From Streptomyces sp. CB01580 (lineage in GTDB: Bacteria > Actinomycetota > Actinomycetes > Streptomycetales > Streptomycetaceae): DNA of 64,000 nucleotides. The stretch lies in assembly GCF_001905795.1 (NCBI RefSeq), contig NZ_LIXJ01000001.1, forward strand, positions 372,001 to 436,000, written 5' to 3'. Shown piece by piece: positions 18,438 through 27,789 of the stretch. Every line of letters starts with the position of its first letter. Positions within the stretch are counted from its first letter, which is position 1. The notes beneath the pieces are model-generated. The model saw only the letters and a program-made list of their open reading frames with translations. It made no database searches and had not been told where the DNA came from. Position numbers and translations under genes: made by a program.

Positions 18438-19196
18438 CCGGCGCTCCGAGACAAGTGCACTCCTCGGCTCGCCCGCCGTGCACGCTCGCGACTTCGTCGA
18501 GGCGGTCGCGCGACCGCCGGCCCTCACCCTGTCATCGTCAGCTCCTGTCGGCGTGTCCGACGGCCCCGCTCCCACGCTCGAACCCCTCTGCCGCCCGCCC
18601 CACGTGGTCCGGAACCCGTCGGTGTACCGCGACGGGACCAGATAGGCATCGTTGCTGAAATTCTGTCCCGCGCCGGGCGCACCGGGCTGACGGCGACCAT
18701 CAAGCCGTCGCAGCCCCTCGATCGCACGAGGTACGCGGGTGCCCCGGAGACGCCGGGGAGGCCGGCCAGCGCCTGCTCCAGCGCAGCAACTCCTGCAACT
18801 GGTCGGCCGCACGCCTCATGACCTGCGGCGCGGACATATGAGCCGGACGTCCAGCTCCACTCGTCCGGCCACCCTGCCGGTCACCGGCCTTTTCGGCCGA
18901 CTCCCTGTCCGGGCAGCCTGGTGGCGCCGCGTCTCGTCTTCTTCGGCCGCAGCCGGTCACCCTCCGAAGGCGGAAACAACGTACTGCCCTCACCGCATTG
19001 CGGCATTATTTCATGGTATAGGGCTTTTGCTGACACTCGAGTTGGTGCAGCACGATGTCCGGGTCAGCGGCGAGATGCCCGGCCCGCATCGGCGACGGCG
19101 CCGAGGTCGCCTCGCGGCTCGGCGGCCGCTGCACCGCGGCGCCGCACCGGCACGCACACGCCGCAGCCCCGTCGCGGTGGAACCGGAGGTGAGACC
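18438..19196. other. Gene-poor 760-base stretch with a possible gvpO-like remnant
   Basis: No frame shows sustained coding character. On the minus strand at about 18795-18840 the peptide VMRRAADQLQELL resembles the helix near the start of the GvpO domain, followed by frameshifted sequence. This is only a hint, strengthened a little by the gas-vesicle-type pair at 15778-17355. A short A/T-rich patch lies near 19000-19030. Confidence 0.3.
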
Positions 19197-19256
19197 ATGG
19201 GCATGTGGGGGCGTCCCACTCAAGTGGGACGCTCAGGCGAGAGAAGGGCCTGTGTC

Positions 19257-19690
19257 ATGTCCGACTCAGAGTTCTACGCTGCGACCGGCCCTATGACGCA
19301 GCCCTTCCCGAGCACCGGCCGCGTGGAGGTGGCCCGGAGGATCCGTCTCCCAGGCACCGGTCCCCGCGGGTGTGGATCATCCCGGTCATCATTCTCGTGG
19401 TAACGGTCGCCATCGTCGTTCGTTCCGCTGATCTGAGACCGGCCCGGAACGGTCCCGCTCCCGGAAGCGCGCGGTCCCGTCCCGTCCACCGCGGGTGCCG
19501 ACACCGCGACCAATGCCGGTGCTGCAGCGTGCTGTTTTCTGACGGCTCGACGAACGGATTGCCGGTCGCATCGGGAGATGCGGGTTTCCTCGGACAGGCC
19601 GAACATCAAGCAGCAGGAAGGTACGGCCCGGTCCGTGTGCCGCTCCCCCGCCCCGCACGCGCGGCGTTCATCGCGAGCGTGCACTCCTGA
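19257..19690 (+). pseudogene. Single-pass membrane protein gene with apparent frameshift
   Basis: The first frame reads MSDSEFYAATGPMTQPFPST and on to RLPGTGPR, then stops at 19403. The overlapping frame from about 19370 reads VWIIPVIILVVTVAIVV, a clear membrane helix, and stays open to 19690. A one-base change near 19370 would fuse a soluble N-terminus to the helix, a common layout for small Streptomyces membrane proteins. An upstream in-frame ATG at 19197 has its own GGAGGTGAG site and is an alternative start. Confidence 0.4.
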
Positions 19691-19710
19691 GACGGCAGGG
19701 ATGTGAAGGC

Positions 19711-20673
19711 ATGGCCGACCACCATCACAAGCCGGTCCTTCCCAGGGAGCGCGGTCCTCTCTCCCTCGGGGTGTCCGGGGCCCTTCGCGACGACCGCCCA
19801 CCGCCCGCGACAGCGGCGGCGGAAGGGGCCGACGCCTACGGCGACGATCTGCAACTGGCCCTGTACACCTGCTACGAACTGCACTACCGAGGGTTCGACG
19901 GGGTGGATCCCGGCTGGGAATGGGACCCCACGCTCCTCGCGCTCCGTGCCGCGTTGGAGAACCGCTTCCTGACCGCTCTGCGCCGCGACGCGTGTGCCCG
20001 CCGGCCGCTCGGTTCTCTCCTCGCCGATCTGGCGGTCGACGCCGTCGGCGGCCGCAGCGTACCGGAATTCCTCGAGGAGCACGGGACGCTGGATCATCTC
20101 CGCGCCTACGCGGCGCAGCGTTCCCTCTACCACCTCAAAGAGGCGGATCCGCACGCCTGGGTGCTGCCTCGACTCAGCGGTCGCGCCAAGGCCGGGATGG
20201 CTGCCGTCGAGTACGACGAGTTCGGTGCGGGCAGGGCGGACCGGGTGCACGCCCGGCTGTTCGCGGATCTCATGTCGGATCTCGGCCTGGAGACGGCCTA
20301 CGGTCACTACTTGGACGTGGGATACGCGGAGATGCTCGCCCTGGTGAACGCCATGTCGCTCTTCGGACTGCACCGGCGTCTGCGGGGAGCCCTGGTGGGC
20401 CACTTCGCCACCGTGGAGATCACCTCGTCACCGGCCTCCCGGCGCCTCGCGGGCGCCATGGAGCGCACCGGCGCGGGGCCGTCCGCGAAACGCTTCTACA
20501 CCGAACACGTTGAGGCCGACGCCGTACACGAGCAGGTCGTACGACGTGAGGTGATCGGCGGACTCCTCGACGACGAACCGGAGCTGGAGCCGGACGTCGC
20601 GTTCGGCATCACCGCGACCTCGTATCTCGAGGACCGCCTCGGCACCCGGCTGCTCACGGTCTGGGGCGGGTGA
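19711..20673 (+). CDS. Iron-containing redox enzyme family protein (heme-oxygenase-like fold)
   Basis: 320 residues, all-helical. The motif VEYDEFGAGRADRVHARLF with a later HYLDVGYAEMLALVNAMSLF supplies Glu, His and Asp residues typical of the heme-oxygenase-like diiron oxidase (HDO) group, which bind two irons rather than heme. Family members do N-oxygenation, desaturation or C-C cleavage; the substrate here is unknown. It precedes a HemK-type methyltransferase and a CDGSH iron-sulfur gene on the same strand, a grouping also seen in other actinomycetes. Confidence 0.8.
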   Translation: MADHHHKPVLPRERGPLSLGVSGALRDDRPPPATAAAEGADAYGDDLQLALYTCYELHYRGFDGVDPGWEWDPTLLALRAALENRFLTALRRDACARRPLGSLLADLAVDAVGGRSVPEFLEEHGTLDHLRAYAAQRSLYHLKEADPHAWVLPRLSGRAKAGMAAVEYDEFGAGRADRVHARLFADLMSDLGLETAYGHYLDVGYAEMLALVNAMSLFGLHRRLRGALVGHFATVEITSSPASRRLAGAMERTGAGPSAKRFYTEHVEADAVHEQVVRREVIGGLLDDEPELEPDVAFGITATSYLEDRLGTRLLTVWGG

Positions 20674-20675
20674 GG

Positions 20676-20710
20676 GACGGCACACGGCGTACGAACCGGC
20701 ACGTGCCGTC
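20676..20710 (+). terminator. Possible attenuator hairpin
   Basis: Perfect 8-base stem GACGGCAC/GTGCCGTC around a 19-base loop directly after the stop of the diiron-type gene and 75 bases before the methyltransferase start. It could reduce read-through between the two genes. Based on pairing only. Confidence 0.35.
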
Positions 20711-20784
20711 GCTCCGAGAGGCGGCCGCCCGCCTCCGAGCGCACCATGGAACCACGTCCTGCTTCCCCCGACGGGAGCAAACGC

Positions 20785-21465
20785 ATGGCCGAGACACTCC
20801 TGGACCTCCCTGGCCCCTTCCTGGTGAGACTGCCGGGCGTCTACGCACCTCAGCACGACACACGGCTGCTGATGGGGGCCCTCGACCGTGAGGGCGTCCG
20901 GCCTGGGGCGACGGTGCTGGACATCGGAACCGGGAGCGGGGTGCTGGCCGTGCGGGCCGCACAGTTGGGCGGCAGGGTGACGGCCGTCGACATCTCGCGC
21001 CGCGCGGTGGTGACAGCACGCCTCAATGCAATGCTGCACCGTCGGCGTATCACCGTGCGCCGAGATGATCTGACCTCCGCCGTCCGCGCCTACGCCTACG
21101 ATCTCGTGTTGTGCAACCCGCCGTACGTGCCCGCGCCGGCCCCGGACACCCCTCGGCACGGCGCCGCCCGTGCGTGGGACGCCGGGACCGACGGCCGGGC
21201 CGTGGTCGACCGAGTCTGTGCGGGCGCGCCCACGGCGCTGCGTCGGGGCGGGGTGCTCCTGATGGTGCACTCCGGCCTGTGTGACCCCGATGCCTCACTG
21301 CGGCTCCTCGGACATGTAGGCCTGAACGCGGTCGTCAGCAACCGCGTGCGCATCCCCTTCGGCCCCGTTCTGCTGTCGCGGTTGAACTGGCTGCGCGAGC
21401 AAAGGCTGCTGGACGGCGAGGGGACGACCGAGGAGTTGGTGGTCATCCGTGCCGAACGAGACTGA
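20785..21465 (+). CDS. HemK2/MTQ2-type protein methyltransferase
   Basis: About 226 residues of class I SAM-methyltransferase fold. VLDIGTGSGVLAVRAA is the SAM loop, VTAVDISRRAV holds the acidic ribose ligand, and NPPYVPAP is the NPPY motif of enzymes that methylate glutamine or similar planar amides. The HemK2 subgroup modifies release-factor or other protein glutamines. ATG 20785 is preferred over 20746 because GGGAG lies 8 bases upstream. Its 3' end overlaps the CDGSH gene by 17 bases, so the two are coupled. Confidence 0.8.
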   Translation: MAETLLDLPGPFLVRLPGVYAPQHDTRLLMGALDREGVRPGATVLDIGTGSGVLAVRAAQLGGRVTAVDISRRAVVTARLNAMLHRRRITVRRDDLTSAVRAYAYDLVLCNPPYVPAPAPDTPRHGAARAWDAGTDGRAVVDRVCAGAPTALRRGGVLLMVHSGLCDPDASLRLLGHVGLNAVVSNRVRIPFGPVLLSRLNWLREQRLLDGEGTTEELVVIRAERD

Positions 21466-21691
21466 TCCCCCGCGCCGTGTCGTCGTGACCGAACGAGGCC
21501 CGTTGCTGATCGAGGGGCCGGTGGAGGTGGAGGGGCCCGATGGCGTCACGCATGTCTCGGACCGCTTCGTCGTCGCTGTCTGTACGTGTCGACGCAGCCG
21601 AACCCTTCCGTGGTGCGACACCAGTCACCGCCGCCGCGCCGCTCCGTACCGAGCCGCTCCCCCGGACCGGCCTTCGGGCCCCGGAGAGTGA
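21449..21691 (+). CDS. CDGSH-type iron-sulfur protein
   Basis: 80 residues. CTCRRSRTLPWCDTSH gives the three Cys and one His of a CDGSH [2Fe-2S] site, with Thr in place of Gly in the name motif. This makes a small redox or Fe-S transfer protein likely. The C-terminal 20 residues are Pro/Arg rich. It overlaps the methyltransferase gene and belongs with it and the diiron-type oxidase as a probable three-gene unit. Confidence 0.85.
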   Translation: MPNETDPPRRVVVTERGPLLIEGPVEVEGPDGVTHVSDRFVVAVCTCRRSRTLPWCDTSHRRRAAPYRAAPPDRPSGPGE

Positions 21692-22438
21692 GGCCCGGGC
21701 ACGGGCCGGCCGACTGGCCGTCACAGGAACGCCCTCGCCAGGACCCGGCGGCGGGTCCGTTGCGGCTGTCGCGGAAGCACGGTTCCTCCATACGGCGATC
21801 AGCGCCTACGGAAGAACGGGCTCAGTAGCCGCGGCTACGGCGGGCAAAGAGGTCGCGGGCGCGGTCGACCAGCTGATGTACCGCGCCCGCGCGGCGGCTC
21901 TCGCACGCTACGTCCCTCTCACCGCGACAGCTCAGGAAAAGGCACCGCTCAGCCCACAGACTCTGCTCAGGAATCGCGTGGGGAACAGCTGATCAGGAAG
22001 GCGACTCTGAGCGGCACCGAGCAGACGGGGCGATGAGGTGGGCGCATAGCGCCAGCCCGCCTCCGCTCGGGGGGAGAGATCTCGTTCTCGCCGTCAAGGA
22101 CGCGGAAGCAGGTCTCCTCGGTGATCAACATGTCGGTCTGTGGGCCGAGTTTGGCCATGCGGTGCATCAGGCCGAGTGCGTCTGCGTCGTCCCGGACGCC
22201 GGAGCCCTCGATGTGTGAGGGGCCCATGCCTGGCTGTACGTGGAACCACTCGGCGTACGCCTCGCCGGGCGGCTGGAGCTCCTGAACGTCTCAAGGCTGG
22301 CAATCAGTCAGCGTTGCGGTCCCGGTCACAGTGCGGATCAGCCCGGCTGGTCTCCGGCATAGCGGTAGATGCCGCCGACGCTGTTGACGTGCCGGACGGT
22401 GCCGTCCGCGGCTGCGTCGATGTCGCCCGCCACTGGTG
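21692..22438. other. Gene-poor 750-base stretch
   Basis: Apart from the minus-strand remnant described separately at 21967-22284, nothing here reads as a complete gene. Plus-strand frames near 21780-21990 have mixed codon bias and no ribosome site. No strong terminator was seen after the CDGSH gene. Confidence 0.5.
21967..22284 (-). pseudogene. Orphan coding remnant, unrecognised
   Basis: The minus frame reads QPPGEAYAEWFHVQPGMGPS, then GVRDDADALGLMHRMAKLGP and MLITEETCFRVLDGE with strong G/C third positions, preceded immediately by a stop and lacking a ribosome site. It looks like an internal or C-terminal piece of a longer protein. After about residue 75 the coding character fades. Not assigned to a family. 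Confidence 0.35.
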
Positions 22439-24997
22439 TCAGCGGCGGTGTTGTTGTGGCCGAATGAGGAGCAGGGCGATGTCGTCGTTACGGGGGGCGG
22501 ACCGTTGGGCGTGGTGGATGAGGGTGCCGGCGAGGGCGTCCAGGGTCTGGCTCCGGGCCTGTGCGAGCTGAGCGGCGAGGTCGGTGATGGCGTCCTCGAA
22601 GTCGATGCCGGGGGTTTCGACGAGTCCGTCCGTGTACAGGGCGAGCACAGCCCCGGGCGGCAGGCGGATCTCGGTCTCCGGATAGTCGGCGGCGGGGTCA
22701 ATGCCAAGCAGGAGCCCGGGCGTCAGCGGGAGGACCTCGGTGTGCAGGTCGGGGTGGCGCAGGAGTGGGGGCGGGTGCCCCGCGGTGGCCAGGCAGGCGC
22801 GCTGGCGTGCCAGATCGAGCTGGACGTAAAGGCAGCTGGTGAACAAGCCAGGGTCGAGGTCGGTGAGCAGGCGGTTGGTACGGGCGAGGACTTGGCCGGG
22901 CGGTGCGCCGGCGGTGGCGTGGACAGCGGTGCGGACCTGCCCCATGAGGGCGGCGGCGTTCACGTTGTGGCCTTGGACGTCGCCGATCGCTGCGGCCGCG
23001 AGGTCGGTACCGATGTGTATGAGGTCGTAGAAGTCGCCGCCGACGTCGATGCCATGAGCGGTGGGGAGGTAGTAGGTGGCCACGTCCAGCCCGGGGACGC
23101 GGGGCAGCGTTTGGGGCAGCAGGCTGGCTTGCAGACTGTGGGCGAGAGCGTGCGTGGCGTCGTAGAGGAGAGCGCGATCCAGGGCCTGGGCGATCAGGCC
23201 GGCGGTCGCGGTGAGGACAGCTCGTTCCTCGGGAGTGAAGGGATGCGGCCGGTCGTAGGCGAGGACCAGCGAGCCGACGGGGCGGCCGGAGGCGATCAGG
23301 GGCAGGAAGGCCCAGGCGGCCTTGCCGCCCTGCAGGACGGCGGGGGGATACGCGCGCTTGAGGTCTGAGAAGGTGGCGTAGAAGCTGGGGACGCCGCTGG
23401 TCAGGACACGCACGGCAGGGGTGTCCGAGGCCAGGGGGGCGCCGTCGAAGTGGTCCATGTGTTCGGCGGTGTAGCCGCGGTGGCCGATGACCCGCAGTCG
23501 GCCCTCCTCCGCGATCATCAGGGCGAGGCCCTGGGCCTCGAAGGCAGTCGGGACCAGGTCAGCGATCCGGTCGATCACGTCCGTGACCCCGACGGCCTCG
23601 GTCAGCGTGGCGGCGAGGTGCATCAGGTGGTGGTGGGCGGTCGACCGGCCCGGTGCAGCCGGTGGTGCGGGGAGCGGGAGCTCTGACGTCTCCGAGGCAG
23701 GGGCTGGGGAGGCCGGGACAATGCGGACGCTAACGCCGGAGACGCCCGGGTAGAGGTGGAAGGACAGCCACCTGTCCGGTGGCCGCAGGGCGGTGAAGGA
23801 GGTCGGCTGGTGGCTGAGCACCACGGCCCGGTAGCGGTCTTCGACGACTGGGTCGTCCAGCCACGGCAGGACCTGCCGGGGCAGGGCGTCCAGCAGCTCG
23901 GCGGAGCTGGCGCCGAGAAGGTCGGCGGCGGTGTTTGTGATGAAGGTGATCCGGCCGTCGAGGTCCAAGGTGCAGCACCCTCCGGGCAGGCGCTCGGCGA
24001 AGTCCGCCGCTGCCGCCTCCTGTGTCGGCCTGCGAGCGTGGGCACGCAGGGAGGGCAGGACCTGCGGCTCGGACCCGGGCAGCAGCGGGTGGCCGCTGTC
24101 GGCGGCCTGCCGCAGCAGAAGGCCCAGACGGCGGCAGGAGGTACGGACCGCGTTGCGTTCGTGTCGGGTCAGCGCCGGTGGATGCGAGCCGGGCCACCGC
24201 ACGACCAGGGCGCCCCACGCGGTGGTGCCGGTGGTGATGGGGGCAGCGGCCGCCGAGAAGGGGTAAGGCAGCGCGAGCGCCATCTGCGGGTAGTGCCGCG
24301 CCATCTCTTCCTGGCAGCCTATCCACACCAGACAGCGCTCGCGCACGGCGTCGGTCGCCGGGGTGCGGGCCGCCAGCGGCACCTGCGTCCAGTGCGCGGC
24401 GACCTGCCGGGGAACCCCACTCAGCATCGCCAGCCGCAGCACCCGGCCGCCCGGCGGCAGCAGGTACACCAAGCACCCGGAGGCGCCCGTCTCCCGCACG
24501 AAATCGTCCACCACGGCGCCGATCAGATGCGTACCGGGACCTGCGCCAGCGCCGGCAAGGTCCCTCGTACTCTCACCTGCCCCGGCGGCACCGGGCAGTG
24601 ACCCCTCCAAGCGCCCGAAGCGACTTCTGGCCGCCTCCGCGCTGATGCCCAGGCCAGCACCGATCTGCGCCCAGGGGGCCCCTGCTCGCCGGTCCGCCAA
24701 CACCGCACGGCGCACCAGCTGTCCGGCCAGCCAGGGCAGCTCCGCCACCGCGGCAACATGACAGCGCTGCGCTCCACGCCCCGGGCATGAGTCGCTCGCT
24801 TGCCGGATTGCGGTCTGCGCCTGCGTGAGAGAATCCGCTTCCGCGAACGCCAGCGCCTGTCGCGCCTCCGTCGCCGCCTGCCAGCGACGCCTGGCCCGCC
24901 AGGCCGCCTGCCGGTGCGCCTGCCGGCAATACCGCCGACCCGGGCCCGCCGAATCCGGCAGTGGAACTCCGCACCAGCCACACCGACCGTCACCCAT
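22439..24997 (-). CDS. PAS-GAF-PP2C (SpoIIE-type) serine phosphatase with N-terminal Cys/HTH region
   Basis: About 852 residues. The start has CGWCGVPLP and a Cys/His patch (GRRYCRQAHRQAAWRARRRW) like a small zinc finger, then a helix-turn-helix-like stretch (IGAGLGISAEAARSRFGRLE). A GAF-like domain follows, a PAS domain (LDLDGRITFITNTAADLLGA), a second GAF (near 470-620) and a C-terminal PP2C phosphatase with DVGGDFYDL, GDVQGHN and LYTDGLVE metal-binding motifs. Such proteins dephosphorylate anti-anti-sigma factors in response to sensed signals. ATG 24997 is preferred (GGGAG 9 bases upstream) over an unsupported start at 25102. No anti-sigma partner is adjacent. Confidence 0.85.
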   Translation of the reverse strand: MGDGRCGWCGVPLPDSAGPGRRYCRQAHRQAAWRARRRWQAATEARQALAFAEADSLTQAQTAIRQASDSCPGRGAQRCHVAAVAELPWLAGQLVRRAVLADRRAGAPWAQIGAGLGISAEAARSRFGRLEGSLPGAAGAGESTRDLAGAGAGPGTHLIGAVVDDFVRETGASGCLVYLLPPGGRVLRLAMLSGVPRQVAAHWTQVPLAARTPATDAVRERCLVWIGCQEEMARHYPQMALALPYPFSAAAAPITTGTTAWGALVVRWPGSHPPALTRHERNAVRTSCRRLGLLLRQAADSGHPLLPGSEPQVLPSLRAHARRPTQEAAAADFAERLPGGCCTLDLDGRITFITNTAADLLGASSAELLDALPRQVLPWLDDPVVEDRYRAVVLSHQPTSFTALRPPDRWLSFHLYPGVSGVSVRIVPASPAPASETSELPLPAPPAAPGRSTAHHHLMHLAATLTEAVGVTDVIDRIADLVPTAFEAQGLALMIAEEGRLRVIGHRGYTAEHMDHFDGAPLASDTPAVRVLTSGVPSFYATFSDLKRAYPPAVLQGGKAAWAFLPLIASGRPVGSLVLAYDRPHPFTPEERAVLTATAGLIAQALDRALLYDATHALAHSLQASLLPQTLPRVPGLDVATYYLPTAHGIDVGGDFYDLIHIGTDLAAAAIGDVQGHNVNAAALMGQVRTAVHATAGAPPGQVLARTNRLLTDLDPGLFTSCLYVQLDLARQRACLATAGHPPPLLRHPDLHTEVLPLTPGLLLGIDPAADYPETEIRLPPGAVLALYTDGLVETPGIDFEDAITDLAAQLAQARSQTLDALAGTLIHHAQRSAPRNDDIALLLIRPQQHRR

Positions 24998-25500
24998 ACA
25001 CCGATCGTCTCCCATAGAGGGAAGAAACGCTCTACTGCTGTGACGACGCGCTCCACACACCGACCAGGGTGGTGGCGGCTGTACCCATACGCCGACAGGC
25101 ATACCTACCGATCATGTCGGCATCAGGATGCCGGAACTGCCGCACTGAGAGGCTGCGTAGACAGGAAGATCGTATCGGCGACGCCGAAGAAGGCGCGGGC
25201 GCACGGGTGGGTGTGGACGTGCTGGCCGCCCTGGAGTAGGCCATCGAGCAGTCAGAGGGGGCTGCATAAGGGACGAAAGGATCAAGAAGGTGCGCAGTAG
25301 GCAGCTGCGGCCGACCCCGACCGTGCCGGGCGGCCGCCGGGTCCACCGGAAGCACCGCGCAAGGCTGAAGCCGCGCTGGGGCGTTCGCGGGGCGGCTTGA
25401 CCCGAGTTCTTCCTCGTCGCGGACACAGCTGGTGACTCGAATTTCGCTTCCGTGACAAGGTGTTGAGATTCTCTTAGCGCCCGACTATGGGCCGCACTGG
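24998..25500. other. 500-base intergenic stretch
   Basis: Includes the upstream region of the phosphatase gene. A 41-codon plus frame at 25114-25239 (SGCRNCRTERLRRQEDRIG) has fair codon bias and a CxxC pair but no ribosome site, so it is not called as a gene. No clear promoter or repeat was found. Confidence 0.5.
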
Positions 25501-25674
25501 TCAATGCTTGAAAGCATCCTTGATCTTCGCCCCAGCCTGTTTGATGTTGCCCTTGATCTGGTCGCCGCGGCCTTCCGCCTGCAGACGTCGGCTACCTGCC
25601 CCTCGGCCGGCAACCTTTTTGGAGCCACCTTTGATCGCTTCGGCTTTGTGCGCGATCTTCTTGGCGATGCCCAT
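25501..25674 (-). CDS. CsbD-like small stress protein
   Basis: 57 residues: MGIAKKIAHKAEAIKGGSKK then GRGDQIKGNIKQAGAKIKDA, the short actinobacterial form of CsbD. AAGGAAGG lies 6 bases before ATG 25674. Strongly basic; function unknown, commonly induced by general or osmotic stress. It sits just downstream of the DUF6131 gene on the same strand. Confidence 0.8.
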   Translation of the reverse strand: MGIAKKIAHKAEAIKGGSKKVAGRGAGSRRLQAEGRGDQIKGNIKQAGAKIKDAFKH

Positions 25675-25762
25675 GGTCGGCCTTCCTTTGTGAATGATCT
25701 TCCAGTGCGGAACGATTCCACACTCGAGCAATAGGCGGAGGAACTCCGCTCAGGTGCGGTAT

Positions 25763-25918
25763 CTACCAGTAATGCCGTCGTCCGCCGACCGCGTGACCCA
25801 CGCTTCCCAGCAAGAACAGGACCGCTCCGATCACGATCAGAATGATCCCGACCGTCCACAGGATGGCGATCTTGGTCAAGAACGCCAAAATCAACAGGAC
25901 GACTCCAATGACGATCAC
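25763..25918 (-). CDS. DUF6131 family small membrane protein
   Basis: 51 residues from a GTG start with GGAGGAA upstream. Two hydrophobic helices (MIVIGVVLLILAFLTKIAIL and GIILIVIGAVLFLLG) are followed by GHAVGGRRHYW, the hallmark ending of DUF6131 proteins. Function unknown. It probably forms a two-gene unit with the CsbD-like gene about 90 bases downstream. Confidence 0.85.
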   Translation of the reverse strand: MIVIGVVLLILAFLTKIAILWTVGIILIVIGAVLFLLGSVGHAVGGRRHYW

Positions 25919-26246
25919 GGCTTCCTCCGATCACGCATGAGGCCCCAGCCCTTCTAAATCGTCCTCCCTGCCCGTCTTACTGACAAATTGGCCAGCAGCA
26001 TCAACAACGGTCAGCCACACCGCAGGCCGGGCATGGGCCCGCCTGTGCGCGTGCAGTACTGCCAAAGGCCGACGGCCACGTGCCCTCCTGGCACCTGGTG
26101 AAAGGCGGTGTCGGCAACAGGTGCCCAGAGCAGGACGGGGTGGCATGTCGCATGTGACAGCGACCATGCAGCCTGGCCGGGGTCTGACGCTCAGATCTCC
26201 TGAACGGACTTAACCTGGATATACGCCGCAATTCCCGGAGCACGCC

Positions 26247-26669
26247 ATGATTCTCCTCCTGGGGCTCATCATTCTGATCGCCGCGGTTGTCGTTGCCGCG
26301 GCCGACATTTTCGCCAACGGCGGCAGCGCTCACCAGCTCACCAACGGCTTCTCGGTGTTCGGATATCACGTGACCGGGTCCACCGGCACACTGTTCCTCT
26401 ACGGCATCGTCGTCGGGGCGCTGGCCATGTTCGGGCTGAGCCTGATCGTGGCCGCTGGGCGTCGCCCATCCCACCATTCCAGAGCCTCGCTCCGGGCCCT
26501 CGGACAACCAGGCCGCGAGCCGACCGCCGATCGCGAAGATGCACCAGGCCAACGCGGCACCCACCGAGCGGAGCATGCGCACCGGCCCCACGACGACCGC
26601 CCGGTCTCCCCGGGCAGTAGCGGGCCGCGCAGGTGGCACTTCTTCGGGCACCGGTCCGCCCCTCGATGA
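26247..26669 (+). CDS. Small two-helix membrane protein
   Basis: The first 75 residues hold two membrane helices (MILLLGLIILIAAVVVAAAD and TGTLFLYGIVVGALAMFGLS) around a conserved loop with FSVFGYHVTGSTG, a pattern known in many Streptomyces proteins of unknown function. The last 65 residues are His/Arg/Pro rich and may be a frameshifted tail, because homologues usually end in a short basic coiled segment. A/T-rich sequence and possible promoter elements lie just upstream. Confidence 0.65.
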   Translation: MILLLGLIILIAAVVVAAADIFANGGSAHQLTNGFSVFGYHVTGSTGTLFLYGIVVGALAMFGLSLIVAAGRRPSHHSRASLRALGQPGREPTADREDAPGQRGTHRAEHAHRPHDDRPVSPGSSGPRRWHFFGHRSAPR

Positions 26670-26689
26670 CGTGGTTGCTGCGCCGAGAG

Positions 26690-26960
26690 TCGCCGTCGCC
26701 TTCAGGCGGTTACCGGGTTGCGGCGTACGGGCCACGCCCTCAGACTGGCCCGCGCGCCGTTCTTCGCGGAGGACGGCACGACTGGGGCACCCCAGGCTAT
26801 TCAGGCCGCTGACAGGTGGCATTTGTGGAACAACCTCGGCGAGGCCACTGAGCGGGCTGTCACCCGCCACTGCCAGCGCCTCCACGTCCTGGCCCCTACA
26901 GGGCGGAACACCGGCCCCGCACCTCATCGCTCACGAGGAACGCATCGCCCCGCCAACGCG
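26690..26960 (+). pseudogene. ISL3-family transposase fragment
   Basis: The peptide [20 protein letters not shown], then [13 protein letters not shown] is a signature of ISL3 (IS204/IS1001/IS1165) transposases, whose usual form is ADRWHLWHNL. Only about 80 residues can be followed, with frame changes on both sides, and no terminal inverted repeats were found. It is a decayed insertion-sequence scrap. Confidence 0.7.
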
Positions 26961-27027
26961 ATCAGTCTTTGCCGACGACGGGGCAGACCGACACAAGAGG
27001 CCCGTTTACGGCGCGCAACGGTGTGTG

Positions 27028-27564
27028 TCAAGTTGTCCCAAAGGCTGAAGTGGCCTGGCGGGTGCGCCACTCTTCCACTACGCCTTGCTGTCGCCGAGCC
27101 CGGTCGAGGAGGTCGTCGAGCAGTTGCGGATCCAAGCGCTTCTCGGTGGCGGTAAGTCTGCGGAGGGTCTGCCATCCGGCTGTCTTGCCTTCCACCGCCA
27201 GTCGTAGCATCTCCAATTCCAGGAAGGTGCTCAGCGGAGAACGCCGGGCGAGGCGACCATTGCTCTTCAGGCGCGCCACCTTTTCGGCCGTCCAGCCCGC
27301 GCAGACCTTGTAGCGGCGCACCGGGATGCCCAGGTCTCTCATGATGCCGAGCAGAGTCATCCGGTCTTGGACGATCTCGGCGGCGACGGGTTCGAGAGCC
27401 CCGGCAAGCGCCGAACCGCGAACGGTGCGTACCAGACGGCGAACCCGCTCCACCCCCGTGGTTGCGCCCATCAGGTGGTCGTTGAGGTAGATGCCCAGCA
27501 TGGCCGGGTCGGTGCTGTGGGCGTATTCGGGCCGAGCCGTGTCGGAACTCGGTCGGTCATTCAT
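27028..27564 (-). CDS. Conserved actinobacterial protein of unknown function
   Basis: 178 residues, predicted all-helical and cytoplasmic. It starts MNDRPSS and contains [39 protein letters not shown] and [20 protein letters not shown], a pattern shared by many Streptomyces hypothetical proteins. The regular helices with Glu/His positions are reminiscent of a ferritin-like bundle, but no metal motif is certain. The start at 27564 has a modest AAAGGCGG site. It ends next to the transposase scrap. Confidence 0.65.
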   Translation of the reverse strand: MNDRPSSDTARPEYAHSTDPAMLGIYLNDHLMGATTGVERVRRLVRTVRGSALAGALEPVAAEIVQDRMTLLGIMRDLGIPVRRYKVCAGWTAEKVARLKSNGRLARRSPLSTFLELEMLRLAVEGKTAGWQTLRRLTATEKRLDPQLLDDLLDRARRQQGVVEEWRTRQATSAFGTT

Positions 27565-27789
27565 CACGTGCCGCCTTTGTCGTACCCTCTGCCAGAAGAC
27601 GGGGTCGCACCCGTCGCTCACTGCTCCGGATACCCGCCCGGGGTGCTTCGCGCACCGCGCCCCCGACCGAACCACTGATTCGGCCGAGGGCGGCAGGCTG
27701 TCACCCTGGGGCCGTCCACGACGACGGGGGAACGCGCAGGCGGGCCATGACCCCCAGCACCGGAGCCGCAGGCCCTCCCTGCCGTCCCT

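Noticed and set aside
25114..25239. 41-codon plus frame with a CxxC pair
   Set aside because: Fair codon bias but no ribosome site or recognisable family; mentioned only in the intergenic note.
25931..26167. 78-codon minus frame ending in AAGQFVSKTGREDDLEGLG
   Set aside because: No ribosome site, and the first half is shadow-like; possible remnant but not supported as a gene.
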